Origin: RGIG8244 sp045592785 | GTDB lineage: Bacteria; Verrucomicrobiota; Lentisphaeria; Victivallales; UBA1829 | Reading direction: 5' to 3' | DNA: 52,147 nt | NCBI GenBank assembly: GCA_045592785.1 | Contig: JAZNVL010000046.1 | Location: forward strand, 1 to 52,147 | Shown: piece after piece, positions 34,157-42,622 of the stretch | Layout: every line of letters begins with the position of its first letter | How positions within the stretch are numbered: position 1 is the first letter of the stretch | The notes under the pieces: model-generated | The model's input: the letters and a program-made list of their open reading frames with translations, nothing else | The model's database searches: none | What the model was told of the DNA's origin: nothing | Made by a program: the position numbers and the translations under genes

Positions 34157-35407
34157 TTACATAGCCAACAGAAGGCTGAAGTTTTCCAGACGTTCGGCAA
34201 GTGCTTTCAGGAAGTTGGCTGCCGGTGCGCCATCCAGTGCGCGGTGGTCGAAGGTGAGGGAGAGTCCCATTGCCTTGTAATACTTGATCTCGCCGTTGAC
34301 TTCTTTCGGACGGAGCGTGAAGGTATCCACGCCGAGAATACCGGTCTGCGGCGGATTGATCACAGGCGTGAAGCTTTCGATGCCCGCTGCGCCCAGATTG
34401 CTGACCGTGAAGCTGCCGCCGGAAAGTTCGGATGCGGGGATCGTACCGTCTTTGCACTGTGCCGCTTTGGCTTTCACGGCTTTGGAGATCTCAACAAGAG
34501 ACATCTTGTCGGCGTTGGCGATCACGGGGACCAGCAGACCGCGGGGAGTATCCACTGCGACACCCAGCTGTACGCCGTTGAAGTAACGCATCTTGTCGCC
34601 GAGATAGTGTGCATTGAGTTCGGGGAACTGGGGAAGAGTCCGGGCGACTGCAAACAGAATGAAGTCGTTGATGGTGAGGTCTTCCACGCCCATACCCTTG
34701 GAGGCTTTCGCCAGTTTCCGGTATTCCATGATGGCGGTGGCATCGAAGGTACGGTTGAGGGTGAGCTGTGCCATTTCGGAAAGAGATTTGTGCATGTTTT
34801 CCGCAATGACTTTCCGGATCTTCGGCAGCGGCTTGTCTTCGTATGCGGCAGCAGGGGCTTCCGCAGGTGCGGCGGCAACCGCGGCAGCAGGAGCTTCCAC
34901 AGCAGCAGGAACACCGTTCTTCAACAGAGTCTTCACATCCCGTTCGATCACGCGTCCATCGGGACCGGTGGGTGTGGCAAGTTTCACGTCAACGCCGGTT
35001 TCAGATGCCAGCATTTTCGCACGGGGAGAAGCTTTGAAACCATCCGCAGAAACCGTCGCGGCGGCAGGAGCGGCGGCAACAGGAGCGGCGGCCGCGGCAG
35101 GTGCTTCTGCGGGTGCAGCTTCCGCAGCCGGAGCTGCGGCATCACCGGCGGGAGCTTCCACCGTTTCGCCAGCCTGACCGATGGCACACACGGGAACGCC
35201 CACGTTGACTTCTTCGCCTTCCTGCACAAAGAATTTCAGGACGACACCGTCAGCGGGTGACTCACATTCGTAAGAGGATTTACCGGTTTCCTGGGTGAAG
35301 ATGATCTGATCTTTCTTGACCGTATCGCCTTCTTTCACCAGCCACTGTGCCAGAACGGCACTTTCGTCAGAGACGCCCTTCTGGGGCATCAAAACCATTT
35401 CTGCCAT
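34157..35407 (-). CDS. Dihydrolipoamide acyltransferase (E2)
   Basis: A 416-aa E2 core protein. Residues 1-80 are a lipoyl domain with the lipoylated Lys in ETGKSSYECESP. An Ala/Pro/Glu linker follows (about 85-120), then a peripheral-subunit-binding domain (SPRAKMLASETGVD, TGPDGRVIERDV), a second Ala-rich linker and the catalytic domain ending in TFDHRALDGAPAA with the active-site His. One lipoyl domain only. AAGGAG precedes the ATG. It follows deoR by 39 bp and starts the catalytic part of the operon. Confidence 0.92.
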   Translation of the reverse strand: MAEMVLMPQKGVSDESAVLAQWLVKEGDTVKKDQIIFTQETGKSSYECESPADGVVLKFFVQEGEEVNVGVPVCAIGQAGETVEAPAGDAAAPAAEAAPAEAPAAAAAPVAAAPAAATVSADGFKASPRAKMLASETGVDVKLATPTGPDGRVIERDVKTLLKNGVPAAVEAPAAAVAAAPAEAPAAAYEDKPLPKIRKVIAENMHKSLSEMAQLTLNRTFDATAIMEYRKLAKASKGMGVEDLTINDFILFAVARTLPQFPELNAHYLGDKMRYFNGVQLGVAVDTPRGLLVPVIANADKMSLVEISKAVKAKAAQCKDGTIPASELSGGSFTVSNLGAAGIESFTPVINPPQTGILGVDTFTLRPKEVNGEIKYYKAMGLSLTFDHRALDGAPAANFLKALAERLENFSLLLAM

Positions 35408-35446
35408 ATTTGTTTCTCCTTATATATGGTGTTTGTTTTGTTTCCG

Positions 35447-36205
35447 TTAAAGTATTGTTACATCTGCATCCTGAAACACCTTGCGCAGGTTTTCAGGAAA
35501 ATCACAGTCTGTCACCAGAACATCGATATTTTCCGGGCGGGCAAAGGTAAAGGGCATCAGCACCCCGCTCTTGGAACTGTCAAACAGCATCACGACACGG
35601 CGCGCACGCTCGATCACGGTCCGTTTCAATTCACTTTCATGCTGACTTCCAACAGAAAAACCGGCTTTTTCCGTGTATCCGGAAGCACACATGAATGCCG
35701 TGTCAATATTCAAATTACGCAGTTGATCCAAAACATTCAGTCCGGAAATCGATATCGTTTTGCGGGAAAGGGTCCCGCCCAGAAGGATCACCGCAGGATT
35801 CTGTTTCTTCCATGCCAGTTCCAGCGCAATGTTCGGCGCAGAAGTGATCACCGCTGTGTTCACATCCGGCAGCTGACGCGCCAATGCCATCATCGTACTG
35901 CCCGCATCCAGGTAGATCCCGGATTCTTCATCCACAAGTTCCGCCGCTTTCCGCGCAATTTCCTGCTTCTGCGGGTAATTCCGTTTCTCGCGTTCCCCGT
36001 AAACGTCTTCGGAAAGTCCGTAACTCGCCGGAAGAATACGCGCCCCGCCCTTGGTTCGCAGAATATAACGGTTCTTCTCCAGGTATTCCAGATCACGACG
36101 GATCGTCATTTCCGACCAGGATGAAAAATGAACTGCAAGTTCGCTGATCAACGCCTCGCCATGTTCTTCTATAAACTTGCGGATCGCTTCCTGACGTTCT
36201 TTCAT
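35447..36205 (-). CDS. DeoR-family transcriptional regulator
   Basis: A 252-aa regulator. The N-terminal winged helix-turn-helix is ALISELAVHFSSWSEMTIRRDLEYLEK, followed by the C-terminal sugar-phosphate-sensing domain with IYLDAGSTMMALA, AVITSAPNIALEL, LLGGTLSRKTISISG and DTAFMCASGY. DeoR proteins sense phosphorylated sugars, and here a ribulokinase-like kinase is transcribed divergently. It is the first gene of the complex operon, so it probably autoregulates. The start at 36205 gives the usual DeoR N-terminus MKERQE with AAAGG 11 bp upstream; an in-frame ATG at 36241 would add 12 residues and sits within the promoter region. Confidence 0.88.
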   Translation of the reverse strand: MKERQEAIRKFIEEHGEALISELAVHFSSWSEMTIRRDLEYLEKNRYILRTKGGARILPASYGLSEDVYGEREKRNYPQKQEIARKAAELVDEESGIYLDAGSTMMALARQLPDVNTAVITSAPNIALELAWKKQNPAVILLGGTLSRKTISISGLNVLDQLRNLNIDTAFMCASGYTEKAGFSVGSQHESELKRTVIERARRVVMLFDSSKSGVLMPFTFARPENIDVLVTDCDFPENLRKVFQDADVTIL

Positions 36206-36248
36206 ATTTGCCGATACCTTTCCTTGGGCATTTTTCAACATTATAGGT

Positions 36249-36278
36249 ATAATATATCACACATTTTGTTAATTTCAA
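36249..36278 (-). promoter_or_regulatory. Promoter of the deoR operon
   Basis: On the minus strand, TTGAAA (36273-36278), an 18-bp spacer and TATTAT (36249-36254) lie 43 bp before the deoR start. Confidence 0.55.
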
Positions 36279-36323
36279 CATCATTTTTGTGATTTTTTTT
36301 CAAAATTTTCACTCCCTTACCGG

Positions 36324-36352
36324 TTGACATTGCTTTTCCGCTGATATATATT
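36324..36352 (+). promoter_or_regulatory. Promoter of the ribulokinase-like gene
   Basis: Consensus TTGACA (36324-36329), a 17-bp spacer and TATATT (36347-36352) form one of the best promoters in the window, 42 bp before the ATG at 36395. Confidence 0.75.
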
Positions 36353-36360
36353 ACGTCAGC
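36340..36360. promoter_or_regulatory. Candidate DeoR operator
   Basis: The inverted repeat GCTGA (36340-36344) and TCAGC (36356-36360), separated by 11 bp, spans the -10 box of the kinase promoter. It is a plausible repressor site for the DeoR protein encoded next to it. No second exact copy was found in the deoR promoter, though both contain a TGATATAT stretch. Confidence 0.35.
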
Positions 36361-36394
36361 ATACTCTTTCAATCGAATAACGGAATGGGACATC

Positions 36395-37954
36395 ATGACG
36401 GAAAAATTATTCATCGGTTTGGACTTCGGCTCGGACAGCGTACGGGCGCTGCTTGTCTCCGCCAACGGCAGGGAATTGAAAAGCGCAGTACATCATTACA
36501 CCCGGTGGAGTCAGGGAAAATACAGCGACGCAGGGAAAAATCAATTCCGTCAACACCCACTGGACTATCTGGAAGGCATGGAAACCGTGATCCGGGAAGT
36601 CATGCAGGGGATCGATCCGCACTCCGTTGCCGGGATCGGCGTCGATACCACAGCCTCCACCCCATGCGCCGTGGATTCTGCGGGACTCCCTCTGGCACTC
36701 CGGGCGGAATTTTCCGAAGATCCGGATGCCATGTTCATCCTCTGGAAAGATCATACCGCTCTGGCGGAAGCAGACCGGATCAATACGATCGCGCGGTCAG
36801 AAAAACAGGATTACACCTTGTATGAGGGCGGGACCTATTCCCCGGAATGGTATTGGAGCAAGGTATTGCATGTACTGCGGAACAACCCGGCAGTCCGGGA
36901 ACACGCGGCTTCCTTCGTGGAACATTGCGACTGGATCCCCGCAGTTCTCACCGGAAATCCCGTGAAGCCGGGCAGATGTTCCGCCGGACATAAAATGTTA
37001 TGGCATGAGTCTTGGGGCGGGTTCCCTCCGGAATCGTTTTTTGAAACAGTGGATCCTCTACTCCTTCCCATCCGCAGAAGTCTTGAATCCGAAACAGTCA
37101 CCGCCGATATCCCCGTCGGCACACTCTCCCCGGAATGGGCAGAGCGGCTCGGTCTCACAACCGGAACCGTCATTGCAGGCGGCATGATCGATTGTCACAG
37201 CGGAGCCGTGGGCGCCGGGATCCGGAAAAATCAGATCGTGAAAGTCATCGGTACATCCACCTGTGATCTGGCTGTCGCGGATAACGTGGATCGTTGCATC
37301 CGGGGGATCTGCGGACAGGTGAATGGCTCCATCGTTCCCGGGCTGACCGGGCTGGAAGCCGGACAAAGTGCGTTCGGTGATATTTTCGCCTGGTTCAAAC
37401 GGTTCCTCAATATGTACGGCGACAACGTGGATCTCGCGCAACTGGAACAGGATGCAGCACAGGTGCAGGACGGTGAAGTCATGGCACTGGACTGGCACAA
37501 CGGACGCCGGAATCCCGATGCAGCTCCCCTGCTCGCAGGGGCAGTCTTCGGACTCCGTCTGGGAACGACACCCGCAGAATTTTACCAGGCTTTGGTGGAA
37601 AGCGTTTCCTTCGGCTCCCGTCGGATCGCGGACCGGTTCCGGGAATACGGGATCCCCATGGAAAGCGTGATCGCCACCGGCGGGATCGCACGGAAATCCC
37701 CGTTCGTCATGCAGATGCTTGCCGATGCTCTTGAAATGCCCATACGGATCTGTTCTTCGGATCAGACCTGTGCGTTGGGTGCGGCGATCTGTGCCGCAAC
37801 TGCTGCGGGAACTTACCCCGATATTCCAACCGCAATGACTGCCATGTCAGCGGGTTGCGATCAGACGTATACCCCGGGCAGAGATCTGTCTTCCCGGTAC
37901 AAACAATATTGTCGGTACGCCAGGTGGATCGAAGACGAAATGCAGAGTCGTTGA
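36395..37954 (+). CDS. FGGY-family carbohydrate kinase, ribulokinase-like
   Basis: A 519-aa kinase. GLDFGSDSVRALLVS is the N-terminal phosphate-binding motif; GIGVDTTASTPCAVD, SAGHKMLWHESWGGFP, IGTSTCDLAVAD, GICGQVNGSIVPGLTGLEAG and the C-terminal ATGGIARKSPFVMQMLADAL follow in FGGY order. The middle blocks are most like ribulokinase (AraB), but no araA or araD is close, so the pentulose or similar sugar is unproven. Somewhat short for AraB (about 550 aa). It stands alone before a new promoter and is divergent from deoR. Confidence 0.82.
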   Translation: MTEKLFIGLDFGSDSVRALLVSANGRELKSAVHHYTRWSQGKYSDAGKNQFRQHPLDYLEGMETVIREVMQGIDPHSVAGIGVDTTASTPCAVDSAGLPLALRAEFSEDPDAMFILWKDHTALAEADRINTIARSEKQDYTLYEGGTYSPEWYWSKVLHVLRNNPAVREHAASFVEHCDWIPAVLTGNPVKPGRCSAGHKMLWHESWGGFPPESFFETVDPLLLPIRRSLESETVTADIPVGTLSPEWAERLGLTTGTVIAGGMIDCHSGAVGAGIRKNQIVKVIGTSTCDLAVADNVDRCIRGICGQVNGSIVPGLTGLEAGQSAFGDIFAWFKRFLNMYGDNVDLAQLEQDAAQVQDGEVMALDWHNGRRNPDAAPLLAGAVFGLRLGTTPAEFYQALVESVSFGSRRIADRFREYGIPMESVIATGGIARKSPFVMQMLADALEMPIRICSSDQTCALGAAICAATAAGTYPDIPTAMTAMSAGCDQTYTPGRDLSSRYKQYCRYARWIEDEMQSR

Positions 37955-38002
37955 TGCTCACAAAGAGTATCACGATATCACATTTTGCATATACTGTATT
38001 GC

Positions 38003-38031
38003 TTGACAAATATCCATTGTTATCATAAATT
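38003..38031 (+). promoter_or_regulatory. Promoter of the ThuA-like gene
   Basis: TTGACA (38003-38008), a 17-bp spacer and TAAATT (38026-38031) lie 38 bp before the ATG. Confidence 0.6.
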
Positions 38032-38068
38032 AAAGACAAAAATCAACCCTGCATGAAAGGAGAATATC

Positions 38069-38806
38069 ATGGCAGACATCAAAGTTACAGTTTGGAATGA
38101 ATTTTGGCATGAACAGACCAGCGAAGCGATCCGCAAAGTCTATCCCGACGGCATCCACGGTGCCATCGGCGAAGCATTGAACCTCGCCGGCGGTTTCCAG
38201 GTCCGTTACGCCACGCTGGATATGCCCGAACACGGCTTGACCGAAGAAGTCCTCAACGATACCGACGTCCTCTTCTGGTGGGGACACTGTAAGCACGGTG
38301 ATGTCGCCGATGAGATCGTGGACCGGGTTCAGCAGCGCGTACAGCAGGGTATGGGGTTGATCTGCCTCCACTCCGCTCACTTCTCCAAGATCTTCCGTCG
38401 TATGCTCGGGACCACATGCTCTCTGAAATGGAGAGAAATGGCAGAACGGGAACGCGTCTGGAATGTGGAACCCGGACATCCCATCGCCGAAGGCATTGAC
38501 GAATGTTTTGAAATCCCCCACACCGAAATGTACGGCGAACGCTTCGACATCCCGAATCCCGATAAAGTCGTCTTCATCTCCTGGTACCAGGGTGGCGAAG
38601 TCTTCCGCAGCGGGGTCACGTTCGAACGCGGATACGGCAGAATCTTCTATTTCTCTCCCGGACACGAAACGTTCCCCATCTACTACGACAAAAACGTCCG
38701 CAAGGTCCTCACCAATGCGGCACGCTGGGCTGCTCCCCGGATCGTACGCGAGATCTCCTGTCCCTGCGTGAAACCCCGGGAAGAGTTCACCGTTTCCGAA
38801 GATTGA
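38069..38806 (+). CDS. ThuA-like domain protein
   Basis: A 245-aa protein of the ThuA/glutamine-amidotransferase-like fold, named for trehalose utilisation but widely found in PVC sugar loci. Seen are IKVTVWNEFWHEQ, the conserved DVLFWWGHCKHGDV, MGLICLHSAHFS, VEPGHPIAEGI and GRIFYFSPGHETFP. No signal peptide, unlike many secreted ThuA domains. GAAAGGAGA precedes the ATG. Its reaction is not known; the neighbouring kinase and DeoR operon suggest a sugar pathway. Confidence 0.85.
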   Translation: MADIKVTVWNEFWHEQTSEAIRKVYPDGIHGAIGEALNLAGGFQVRYATLDMPEHGLTEEVLNDTDVLFWWGHCKHGDVADEIVDRVQQRVQQGMGLICLHSAHFSKIFRRMLGTTCSLKWREMAERERVWNVEPGHPIAEGIDECFEIPHTEMYGERFDIPNPDKVVFISWYQGGEVFRSGVTFERGYGRIFYFSPGHETFPIYYDKNVRKVLTNAARWAAPRIVREISCPCVKPREEFTVSED

Positions 38807-38900
38807 GATCCGGAATAATTGATCTTTTGACAGAAATATCCGGCGGCTTTCTCCATCGGTCGCAACTTTAAAAATGTGAAATTTCCGTCAAAAAAGAATA

Positions 38901-38938
38901 AAAAGTCCTGCTTTTCTTACCGAAACAGGACTTTTTTT
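38901..38938 (+). terminator. Terminator after the ThuA-like gene
   Basis: AAAAGTCCTG (38901-38910) pairs with CAGGACTTTT (38926-38935) around a 15-nt loop; the T-run continues to about 38939. Confidence 0.85.
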
Positions 38939-38970
38939 TGTCTTTTTATTAAAAAAAAGCGGGTTTTGAC

Positions 38971-38999
38971 TTGCCTTTTGCAAAGTGCGGTGTTATATT
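38971..38999 (+). promoter_or_regulatory. Promoter of the motif-repeat membrane protein gene
   Basis: TTGCCT (38971-38976), a 17-bp spacer and TATATT (38994-38999) lie 47 bp before the ATG at 39046. Confidence 0.6.
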
Positions 39000-39045
39000 T
39001 CTTCGAACGAACAGGTATAATTTTTTTCATAAAGGAATGATTATC

Positions 39046-40608
39046 ATGGCGGAACAGGAAGAAAATCAGAACAATCTCACGCCCGGCGACGCAACCGTCC
39101 ACTCCGGTGATGATACCACAACCATGCGCTTGAAACCGAAAAAAGTCGTTGTGCCCGGCGCACCGATCCCCGCAGTCACACCCGGTAATGCAACCGTCAG
39201 CTCCGGTGATGATACCACAACCATGCGCTTGAAACCGAAAAAAACGGTCGCTCCCGCAGCTCCGATTCCTGCAGTTGCTCCGGCTCCTGCTCCCGGCGAT
39301 GCTTCAAAACCGGCAAGGATCTCCACCATCTCCATGAAACCGATCCAGAGACCTGCAGCAGCTCCCGCAGGAGCTGAACCTGCTGCTTCTGCTCCTGCAC
39401 CAACCGCAACTGCACCCGCAATCCAAAGTCTTGGCAAGCAGTCAATTAAATTGACCGGTATTCCGTCAGCAGCAAAACCCACGATCAAACTTTCCACGCA
39501 AGCACCTGCTCCTGCACCTGCTCCTGCACCGGCTCCTGCGGCTCCTGTTCCCGCCGCGGCTCCGTCCACACCTGCAGCAGCTCCTGTTCCCGGTGAACCG
39601 CAGAAGATCATGAAACCTTCCGATTCTGTTGCAAATCCGATTCCTGCGCCCTCTTCTGCCGCTCCCGTAGATGATGCTACGGTCAAGATCAGCCGTCCGG
39701 CACGTCCCTCTGCGGCTCCCCAGCCCCAGGCTCCGATCCCCGGCGTAAAACAGACGATCAAACTGCGACCCTCCACTATTCCCGGGGTCCCGGCACCCGC
39801 CGCTCCCGGTTCTGTACCCCAGGCTGCAAGAACGATTAAACTGACACCTGCATCCATCGGAGCGAAAAAGACGGAAACGAATACCGTTCCCATTCCCACT
39901 GCGAAGCCCGCCGCTCCCGGTTCTGTACCCCAGGCTGCAAGAACGATCAAACTGACGCCTGCATCCATCGGGGCAAAAAAGACAGAAACAAATACGGCTC
40001 CGATTCCCACTGCAAAGCCGAAAGTCGCCTTACCCGGGCAGACAACGAATACCATCAAACTGACACCTGCCGGTACGCCTGCTGCGACACCCTCTGCGCC
40101 GACCATCAAACTGGGGACTCCTGGACAGGCAGGAGCCGTATCTCCTTCTGCTCCCACCATGAAGCTGACACCCTCCGCGGCTCCGTCTCCCTCTGCTCCC
40201 ACAATCAAGCTGAATTCTCCGGCGGCTCCGTCTCCTTCTGCTCCCACAATCAAGCTGAATTCTCCGGCGGCTCCCGCTTCCGGCAGTCCCACGATCAAAC
40301 TGGGGGCACCGGCGGCTCCCGCTTCCGGCAGTCCCACGATCCGCTTGACGGCTCCCGGGCAGACATCAGCGGCAGAAGCACAGGCAGAAGCGGCAGCTCC
40401 CGAAGAACAGAAAGGAAAGAAAGGGAAAGCACCTGCGGCACCGGGCGCGAAAGCGGAACCGGGCGTAGTCTTCCTGATCCTTTCCATTGTGGCATTGCTG
40501 ATCATGAGTTTCACCATCCTCATATCTGTTGCGCAATATTGTAATATGTATGAAGGATCCAAGGTAAAACTGCACATCATGGAGCAGCCTTCTCTGGGGT
40601 CGAAATAA
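39046..40608 (+). CDS. Ala/Pro-rich protein with repeated [ST][IM][KR]L motif and C-terminal membrane anchor
   Basis: A 520-aa low-complexity protein. Nearly the whole length is Ala/Pro/Ser linker carrying 14 exact copies of a four-residue motif (TMRL twice, SIKL once, TIKL mostly, TMKL and TIRL once each) plus a few near-copies such as TVKI. A Lys/Gln/Ala segment precedes one C-terminal transmembrane helix (VVFLILSIVALLIMSFTILI), followed by about 25 residues. Without a signal peptide, a tail-anchored topology with the repeats in the cytoplasm is likely. The start at 39046 has AAAGGA nine bases upstream. I do not recognise a family; similar motif-rich proteins are probably lineage-specific. 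Confidence 0.8.
   Translation: MAEQEENQNNLTPGDATVHSGDDTTTMRLKPKKVVVPGAPIPAVTPGNATVSSGDDTTTMRLKPKKTVAPAAPIPAVAPAPAPGDASKPARISTISMKPIQRPAAAPAGAEPAASAPAPTATAPAIQSLGKQSIKLTGIPSAAKPTIKLSTQAPAPAPAPAPAPAAPVPAAAPSTPAAAPVPGEPQKIMKPSDSVANPIPAPSSAAPVDDATVKISRPARPSAAPQPQAPIPGVKQTIKLRPSTIPGVPAPAAPGSVPQAARTIKLTPASIGAKKTETNTVPIPTAKPAAPGSVPQAARTIKLTPASIGAKKTETNTAPIPTAKPKVALPGQTTNTIKLTPAGTPAATPSAPTIKLGTPGQAGAVSPSAPTMKLTPSAAPSPSAPTIKLNSPAAPSPSAPTIKLNSPAAPASGSPTIKLGAPAAPASGSPTIRLTAPGQTSAAEAQAEAAAPEEQKGKKGKAPAAPGAKAEPGVVFLILSIVALLIMSFTILISVAQYCNMYEGSKVKLHIMEQPSLGSK
39082..39279 (+). repeat. Two 99-bp tandem coding repeats
   Basis: Units 39082-39180 and 39181-39279 each encode a 33-residue block with SGDDTTTMRLKPKK at its centre. 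They lie at the N-terminus of the motif-repeat protein. Confidence 0.85.
39796..40017 (+). repeat. Two 111-bp tandem coding repeats
   Basis: Units 39796-39906 and 39907-40017 encode near-identical 37-residue blocks containing AARTIKLTPASIGAKKTETN. The DNA differs at a few third positions, so the duplication is fairly recent. Confidence 0.9.
40180..40359 (+). repeat. Four 45-bp tandem coding repeats
   Basis: Units start at 40180, 40225, 40270 and 40315 and encode 15-residue blocks, two of the APSPSAPTIKLNSPA type and two of the APASGSPTIKL / APASGSPTIRL type. The two types suggest stepwise duplication of pairs. Confidence 0.88.
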
Positions 40609-40626
40609 CTTTCTTCAAGATTCGAT

Positions 40627-40654
40627 TTGAAAACAGCAGATTTTGTGCTATATT
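40627..40654 (+). promoter_or_regulatory. Promoter of the etfBA-acd-rpoZ-purE unit
   Basis: TTGAAA (40627-40632), a 16-bp spacer and TATATT (40649-40654) lie 55 bp before the etfB start. Confidence 0.65.
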
Positions 40655-40709
40655 ACCGCGTTTTGAATTTTAAACAACAGGATTATAATAACGAGTTAAG
40701 GAGTTTCCA

Positions 40710-41585
40710 GTGAGTTACACGATCCTTGTATTTGTAAAGCAGGTCCCGGACACCAAGAATGTCACGGGAGAGGCGATGAAGCCTGACGGCACAGTCAACC
40801 GTGCGGCTCTTCCCGCTATTTTCAACCCGGAAGACTTGAATGCGCTGGAACTTGCGCTCGAGTTGAAAGACCGGTATCAGGCGAAAGTCGTCGTTGCAAC
40901 CATGGGATTGCCCGCCGCATCTGCGGTATTGCGTGATTCTCTCTGCCGTGGTGCAGATGAAGCCATTCTGCTGACGGACCGTGCGTTCGCAGGAGCAGAT
41001 ACGCTGGCGACCAGTTTCTCCCTCAGCCGCTGTGCGAAACGTCTGGGTAATTTTGACCTGATCCTCTGCGGACGTCAGGCGATCGACGGCGATACCGCCC
41101 AGGTCGGCCCCCAGATTGCAGAAAAACTGGATCTTCCACAGATCTGTTATGTGGAAGAAGTCATCTCTATGGAAGATGGCAAAATCCAGGCACGCCGTTC
41201 CATTGAAGGCGGATATGAGATCCTGGAATCCCCGCTCCCCGCACTGATGACCGTGGTCGATGCCAATGAACCCCGCCCCCGGAATGCGGAACGTATTCTG
41301 AAATACCGTAAGGCAAAAACGCCTTCTGAATTCAAAGCGGCAGGAGCCGATGATGCGGCTCTGGCAGCTCTGGATGCGAAAGGATTGGTCATTAAGGAAT
41401 GGAATGCCGCAGGCACGATCCCGGAAGAAGAAATGAACCGGATCGGGAAAGCCGGATCTCCCACCAATGTGAAACAGATTATGAGTGTGGTGCTGACTGC
41501 CGGTGATTACAAGAACATCGAACCTTCCAACGAAGGTGTGACCGCCCTTATTCACGAACTTATTGAAGATCATACACTCGGGTGA
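40710..41585 (+). CDS. etfB: Electron transfer flavoprotein beta subunit
   Basis: A 291-aa EtfB. Seen are ILVFVKQVPDTKNV, NPEDLNALELALELKD, the ADTLATSFSLSRC segment, LILCGRQAIDGDTAQVGPQIAEKLDLPQ and the C-terminal extension. The ADTLATS-type segment and the length recall the EtfB of anaerobic, electron-bifurcating Etfs, but this is only a resemblance. The start is GTG at 40710 with AAGGAG upstream. It heads a unit with etfA and an acyl-CoA dehydrogenase. Confidence 0.9.
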   Translation: MSYTILVFVKQVPDTKNVTGEAMKPDGTVNRAALPAIFNPEDLNALELALELKDRYQAKVVVATMGLPAASAVLRDSLCRGADEAILLTDRAFAGADTLATSFSLSRCAKRLGNFDLILCGRQAIDGDTAQVGPQIAEKLDLPQICYVEEVISMEDGKIQARRSIEGGYEILESPLPALMTVVDANEPRPRNAERILKYRKAKTPSEFKAAGADDAALAALDAKGLVIKEWNAAGTIPEEEMNRIGKAGSPTNVKQIMSVVLTAGDYKNIEPSNEGVTALIHELIEDHTLG

Positions 41586-41589
41586 TATC

Positions 41590-42609
41590 ATGGCTGATAC
41601 GATTGGAAATGTCTGGATTTTTATTGAACAGGAAGCCGGCAAAATTGCCGATGTAAGCCTGGAACTGGTCTGCAAAGGCAAAGAACTGGCAAACACCCTC
41701 GGTGTTAAGACCGAAGCCGTTCTCCTCGGCAACAACGTGGAAAGCTGCTGCGATACGCTCTTCTCCTATGGTTGCGATACCGTTTATCTGGCGGAAGACC
41801 CCAGATTGGAACCTTTTACCGTCCTTCCCTTCTGCAAAGTCATCATGGACCTGATCAAGGAACACAAGCCCAACATCATGCTCTTCGGTGCCACGCTCAA
41901 AGGACGGGAACTTGCCCCCCGCATTGCTTCTGAAAAATGCGGCGGTCTGACCGCTGACTGTACAGAACTGTGCATTGATGACTTCACTGATATCAAGGGC
42001 AACGAATGGAAGAACAAACTCATGCAGATCCGCCCGGCGTTCGGCGGAAACATCATCGCCACCATTGTGAATACCTGGGACGATCCCCAGATGGTCACGG
42101 TCCGTGAAGGCGTGATGAAGATCGGCGAACCCACTTCCGGCGCGAAAGGCGAAATCGTCCGCGTTCCTGTGGCTCTGACCGATAAGGAAATGATCGTGAA
42201 GGTCATCGAACGTATACGGCAGGAAAAGAGCGTGAACCTGAAAGGTGCGCGTATCATCGTTGCCGGCGGTTACGGCGTGGGCTCTGCGGAAAACTTCAAA
42301 CTGATCCGCGAACTGGCAAAAACTCTGGGCGGAGAAGTCGGTGCTTCCCGTGCGGCGGTGGATGCCGGCTGGATCGATCACGATCATCAGGTCGGGCAGA
42401 CCGGGGTAACGGTTCGTCCGGTGCTCTACATTGCCTGCGGGATCAGCGGTTCCATCCAGCACTGCGCAGGGATGTCTGACAGCAAGAAGATCATTGCGAT
42501 CAATACGGACCCGGATGCTCCGATCTTCTCGGTGGCACATTACGGGATCGTGGGTGACCTGAACCAGGTGATCCCCATGATGATCAAAGCATTCAAAGCA
42601 AAGGCATAA
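41590..42609 (+). CDS. etfA: Electron transfer flavoprotein alpha subunit
   Basis: A 339-aa EtfA. The N-terminal domain begins NVWIFIEQEAGKIADVSLEL; the C-terminal FAD domain shows IIVAGGYGVGSAENFKL, LGGEVGASRAAVDAGWI, HQVGQTGVTVRPVLYIACG, ISGSIQH and IFSVAHYGIVGDL. All FAD-binding blocks are present. It starts 4 bp after etfB ends (ATG 41590); the nine-residue longer frame lies inside etfB. EtfAB passes electrons between acyl-CoA dehydrogenase and the quinone pool or ferredoxin. Confidence 0.92.
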   Translation: MADTIGNVWIFIEQEAGKIADVSLELVCKGKELANTLGVKTEAVLLGNNVESCCDTLFSYGCDTVYLAEDPRLEPFTVLPFCKVIMDLIKEHKPNIMLFGATLKGRELAPRIASEKCGGLTADCTELCIDDFTDIKGNEWKNKLMQIRPAFGGNIIATIVNTWDDPQMVTVREGVMKIGEPTSGAKGEIVRVPVALTDKEMIVKVIERIRQEKSVNLKGARIIVAGGYGVGSAENFKLIRELAKTLGGEVGASRAAVDAGWIDHDHQVGQTGVTVRPVLYIACGISGSIQHCAGMSDSKKIIAINTDPDAPIFSVAHYGIVGDLNQVIPMMIKAFKAKA

Positions 42610-42622
42610 GGAGACAATAACG

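Noticed and set aside
30343..35260. Long plus-strand ORFs (more than 800 aa each) opposite the E1 and E2/E3 genes
   Set aside because: They are antisense shadows of genes with clear catalytic motifs; their translations are Phe/His/Arg/Gly-rich with no recognisable domain and no ribosome binding site.
39082..40359. Direct repeats considered as a CRISPR or intergenic satellite
   Set aside because: Repeats are in frame, multiples of three and without unique spacers; they belong to the coding sequence.
39066..40580. A Gly/Ala-rich minus-strand ORF opposite the motif-repeat gene
   Set aside because: Complement of the Ala/Pro repeats; the plus frame has the promoter, ribosome binding site and transmembrane helix.
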